Assembly (NCBI RefSeq): GCF_004362825.1
Contig: NZ_SNXZ01000007.1
Location: 372,001 to 436,000 of the forward strand
Direction of reading: 5' to 3'
Length of the DNA: 64,000 bases
Source of the DNA: Labedaea rhizosphaerae
GTDB lineage: Bacteria; Actinomycetota; Actinomycetes; Mycobacteriales; Pseudonocardiaceae
Shown here: one piece after another, positions 61,012 to 64,000 of the stretch
How positions within the stretch are numbered: position 1 is the stretch's first letter
How the letters are laid out: the number at the start of each line of letters is the position of its first letter
Notes under the pieces: model-generated
Seen by the model: the letters and a program-made list of their open reading frames with translations, nothing else
Databases searched by the model: none
Told to the model about the DNA's origin: nothing
Program-made: the position numbers and the translations under genes

Positions 61012-63972
61012 GTGCGGTATCCGGTCTCGTTCGCGCAGCGGCGGTTGCTGGCGCTCGAACAGAACTCGCCCGGCGATCCGGCGGCACGCCTGCCGTACGG
61101 GGTCTGGCTGCGGGGCACGATCGACCACGACGCCCTGCAACGGGCGCTGGACGTCCTGGTCGCCCGGCACGCGGCGCTGCGGACCGTCGTCGTGTCGTCG
61201 GCCGGCGGGCCCGAGCAGGTCGTCGAGGACACCGGCAGCGTTGCGGTCGAGCGTGCTGTCCTCGCCGAGGACGACGCCCTGTCCTTCGCCCTTGACCTGG
61301 CCGCGCGCCCGTTCGACCTGGCGCGTGGTCCATTGCTGCGCGCCGCCCTGATCGAGACCGCTTCCGACCGGTCGCTGTTCGTTCTCGTGGCGCACCGGGT
61401 CGTCGCCGACGAGGCCGGCCTGGCGGTGCTGCTCGACGAACTGTCCACTGTGTACCACGATCCGGCGGTGGTGCTGCCGCGGCTCTGGATGGACTACGGC
61501 GACTACGCCGTGTGGCAGCTCGACTGGCTGCGTGGCGAGGAACTGACCCGCCAGGTGGAGCCGTGGCGGGCACAGCTGCGGAACGCACCGCGTGCGCTGG
61601 CGATGCCCACCGACCGTCCCCGGCGCACCGTCCGGTCCACCCGTGCTGCGGTGGCCACGGCGACGATCGCCCCCGACACGATGGCGGAACTCGCCGAGCT
61701 GGCAAGGGTTTCCGGCACGGACCCGGCCTCGGCGGTGCTCGCCGGGTACGCGATGGCGCTGTCGCGTTACGCACGGCAGCGCGACCTGCTGATCGGCGTG
61801 GCGGTGGACGGACGCGTCCGGCCGGAACTGGTGCCGGTCGTCGGTCCGTTCGCCGACACCGTCCCCGTCCGGGTGCGGCTCGGCGACACGACGTTCGCTG
61901 AGCTGCTCGCTCAGGTGGGAGGGGCGTCGGCACAGGTCCGCGCGAGCGCCGAGCTCCCGTACGAGTTGCTGGCGGCGGAACTCGACCTCGCTCCTCCGCC
62001 GGTCCGATTCGGTGGCCCTGGTTCAGATCCTGGGGTACTTTCCGCGCCTCGGCTGCCCGGCGTCACGGCGGAAGACCGGATCGCGTTTCCCAGGACCACC
62101 GAGTCCGATCTCAACCTGATCGCCGCCGACGACGGATCCCTGACGCTCGGGTATCGCACCGATCTGTTCCACGCGCCGTTCGCCACCCGCCTGCTGCGGT
62201 CGGTGGTCACCGTGCTGGAACACGCGGCTCGCGACCCGGAGCTCCCGATCGCGGACCTGCCCTTGCTGCCGGCGCCAGAACACCCTGCACCCGCCGTTGC
62301 GGTGCCGGACAACGGGTTCGACGTGCTGACCACGGTGTGCGAGTCGAGCGCCGCGGTCACCGATGGGGCCGGCACTGTGCTCATGCCCGTGGTGCGCGAC
62401 CGCGCCGCGCGGCTCGCCCGGACGCTCATCGATCACGGCGTCGGCCCGGGCAGCAGGGTCGGCTTATGCGTCGGCCGCGGCACCGGTCTGCTGACGGCGG
62501 TGCTCGGGGTGTGGTGGGCGGGTGGTGCGGTCGTGCCGCTGGACCCGGCGCACCCGCTGCCGTGGTTGCGTGACCGGGTCCGTGACGCGGACCTGCGGCT
62601 GCTCGTGGCCGACGACGCCCACGGCACGCCGGCCCGGTCGCTGGGCGAGGTGCTCACGCTCAACGAGCTCGGTACGGCACCGGCGCCGCCCGTCGCGGTC
62701 GACCCGGATTCCCTGGCGTACAGCGTCTTCGTGTCCACGACGCGCGTCGACGTCACCCATCGCGCCGTGGCGGCCGTGCTCGGAGCGCTGCGTGGCGAGT
62801 TGGGGCTGGGCGGGGACGACCGGTTCCTCGCCGTCACGACCACCGCTGCCGACCTCGCCCTGCTGGAACTGGTGCTGCCGCTCGTGTGCGGCGCGGACCT
62901 CGTGATCGCTGCCGACGAGGCGCGCGACGGCGACCGGCTGCGTGCTCTGGTCGAGCGGAGCGCGGCGACCGCGATGCACGCGACTGCCTACACGTGGCGC
63001 CTGCTCACCGACCACGTCCCGGCCCGGTTGCGGCTGCGGCTGTGCACGGGGGAGCCGGACCGCGGCCTCGCGGAGGCGCTGACCTCGCCCGGCTCCGCGT
63101 TGTGGCACCTCTACGGCCACGCCGGGACGGCCGGGTGGGCCGCCGCGATCCGGGCCGGTGAGCGGCCGGTGCTGCTCGGCGGCCACCGGTTGGGCGTCTT
63201 GGATGAGCGGGGCACCCCCGTGCCCATCGGGGTCGTGGGGGAAGTCCACGTCGCCGGCGTGGCGACCGGCGACCTGGGCCGGTGGCGCGAAGACGGCGGC
63301 CTCGCACGGTCCGGACGCACCGATGGCCGCGTCACCGTCCGCGGCGCGCCCGTGGACCCCGGCGACGTGGCGGCGGTGCTGCGTGCCCACGACGCCGTGC
63401 GGGACGTTGTCGTGGTCGGCGTCCCGAGAGCCGGTGACACGGCCCTCGTGGCCTACGTCGCCGTGGACCCAGAAGCCGACCGGGAAGCCGATCTGCTCGC
63501 CCATGTGCGGGCAGCCGTGCCCGAGCCGATGGTCCCCGCGCTCGTCGTCGTGGTGCCTGAGCTGGACCGGGACGCGTTGCCCGAACCCGAGTGGCCCGCC
63601 GAGCCGGGCGAGGGCAAGGTGCGGCCACGCAACCCGGTCGAGGCCGACCTGGCCGGGATCTGGGCCGAACTGCTCGGCACGACCGAGCCGATCGGCGTGC
63701 ACGACAACCTGTTCGGCTTCGGCGGCGGCTCGCTCGCGGCCGTGCGGTTCGCGGCCCGGATCGCCGACACCTACGGCGTGACCCTGCCCATGCACAGCAT
63801 CGTGGCCACGCCGACGATCGCGCAGCTCGCCGAGATCGTCTCCGCCGCGGCGCCGGCGGCCGAGCCGGACACGGATCTGGTGGCGCTGTCCGACGACGAG
63901 CTGGACGACCTGCTGCGCGCGGTCCTCGCCGACCGCGACCGTCGCCGGGCGGTCAAGGGGGAGGGGACATGA
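61012..63972 (+). CDS. Degenerate NRPS module C-A-T
   Basis: A 986-residue NRPS-like protein. The C domain (1-420) has H128-R129 instead of HH in VAHRVVADEAG. The A domain (about 440-850) has lost its P-loop: where YTSGSTGxPKG should be there is FVSTTRVDVTHR; A5 reads LYGHAGTAGW and no A10 Lys is present. The carrier domain is intact in form (FGFGGGSLAAVR, Ser907). The end (LVALSDDELDDLLRAVLADR) resembles a C-terminal docking helix. The carrier domain is probably loaded in trans, for example by the ligase at 59350-61008, and the C and A parts may serve as scaffold. GTG start; its stop overlaps the next gene. Confidence 0.88.
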   Translation: MRYPVSFAQRRLLALEQNSPGDPAARLPYGVWLRGTIDHDALQRALDVLVARHAALRTVVVSSAGGPEQVVEDTGSVAVERAVLAEDDALSFALDLAARPFDLARGPLLRAALIETASDRSLFVLVAHRVVADEAGLAVLLDELSTVYHDPAVVLPRLWMDYGDYAVWQLDWLRGEELTRQVEPWRAQLRNAPRALAMPTDRPRRTVRSTRAAVATATIAPDTMAELAELARVSGTDPASAVLAGYAMALSRYARQRDLLIGVAVDGRVRPELVPVVGPFADTVPVRVRLGDTTFAELLAQVGGASAQVRASAELPYELLAAELDLAPPPVRFGGPGSDPGVLSAPRLPGVTAEDRIAFPRTTESDLNLIAADDGSLTLGYRTDLFHAPFATRLLRSVVTVLEHAARDPELPIADLPLLPAPEHPAPAVAVPDNGFDVLTTVCESSAAVTDGAGTVLMPVVRDRAARLARTLIDHGVGPGSRVGLCVGRGTGLLTAVLGVWWAGGAVVPLDPAHPLPWLRDRVRDADLRLLVADDAHGTPARSLGEVLTLNELGTAPAPPVAVDPDSLAYSVFVSTTRVDVTHRAVAAVLGALRGELGLGGDDRFLAVTTTAADLALLELVLPLVCGADLVIAADEARDGDRLRALVERSAATAMHATAYTWRLLTDHVPARLRLRLCTGEPDRGLAEALTSPGSALWHLYGHAGTAGWAAAIRAGERPVLLGGHRLGVLDERGTPVPIGVVGEVHVAGVATGDLGRWREDGGLARSGRTDGRVTVRGAPVDPGDVAAVLRAHDAVRDVVVVGVPRAGDTALVAYVAVDPEADREADLLAHVRAAVPEPMVPALVVVVPELDRDALPEPEWPAEPGEGKVRPRNPVEADLAGIWAELLGTTEPIGVHDNLFGFGGGSLAAVRFAARIADTYGVTLPMHSIVATPTIAQLAEIVSAAAPAAEPDTDLVALSDDELDDLLRAVLADRDRRRAVKGEGT

Positions 63973-64000
63973 GCGCACCGACCGCCGCGTCCGCCGTCGC
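63969..64000 (+). CDS. Start of a further gene (cut by window end)
   Basis: ATG at 63969 overlaps the TGA of the C-A-T gene (ATGA), and the frame stays open to the end, giving MSAPTAASAVA. Only ten codons are seen; the tail of the upstream protein suggests that another NRPS-like partner may follow. Confidence 0.6.
   Translation, partial: MSAPTAASAV

Overview
The window is about 70% GC. It uses many GTG starts, and most genes within an operon overlap by ATGA or GTGA. Gene families and codon style point to a filamentous actinomycete, most likely of the Pseudonocardiales (Amycolatopsis/Lentzea/Saccharothrix type); this is an inference. Almost everything is specialised metabolism. I see no rRNA, tRNA, CRISPR array or insertion sequence.

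Region 1 (1-22.8 kb, all +) is the 3' part of a non-ribosomal peptide cluster. An NRPS that began before the window ends in A-T, followed by a C-T-C-A-T protein, an MbtH protein and a 3173-residue C-A-T-E-C-A-T-E protein. The last module of that protein has an eroded A domain and an eroded E domain, and it carries a beta-lactamase/PBP-type serine hydrolase at its C-terminus. A tightly coupled cassette follows: acyltransferase, acyl-CoA dehydrogenase, seryl-tRNA-synthetase-like ligase, 3-hydroxyacyl dehydrogenase and ACP. This is the logic of aminomalonyl-ACP synthesis from serine. A type II thioesterase and a free A domain with a truncated C domain close the operon. The free A domain is a good candidate to load the carrier domains that lack a working A domain.

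Region 2 (22.8-29.1 kb) holds a methyltransferase, a divergent ribosomal protein L11 paralogue (possible self-resistance), a CGNR-type zinc-ribbon protein, a NarL-family two-component system, and a membrane protein paired with a multicopper oxidase.

Region 3 (29.2-64 kb) is a second, unusual cluster built from separate parts. 29.2-36.3 kb (-) has a lone C domain, a T-TE with a damaged active site, two AMP ligases, a fragment of an A domain fused to a carrier domain, and a Cys-type hydrolase. 36.4-39.3 kb (+) has an ACP, a FabF-type ketosynthase and another lone C domain. 39.3-44.8 kb holds two P450s, a glycosyltransferase, a TauD-type dioxygenase and an O-methyltransferase. 44.9-50.9 kb (+) is an operon of polyprenyl diphosphate synthase, UbiA prenyltransferase, oxidosqualene-cyclase-like protein (lacking the usual catalytic Asp), FAD monooxygenase and aminotransferase. 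50.9-55.3 kb (-) has a glycosyltransferase, a DegT aminotransferase, two KAS III-like proteins and an ACP. 55.3-64 kb (+) has a glycosyltransferase, thioesterase, DrrAB-like exporter, AMP ligase, a degenerate C-A-T protein and the first codons of another gene. Together these suggest a glycosylated, acylated or amidated terpenoid whose acyl parts are made and moved on stand-alone carrier proteins. I do not recognise the product.

Two DNA-level signals cut across genes. One is an 11-bp palindrome, TCCACWGTGGA, with at least eight exact copies in different reading frames. The other is a set of promoters whose -10 box lies directly before the start codon, implying leaderless mRNAs.
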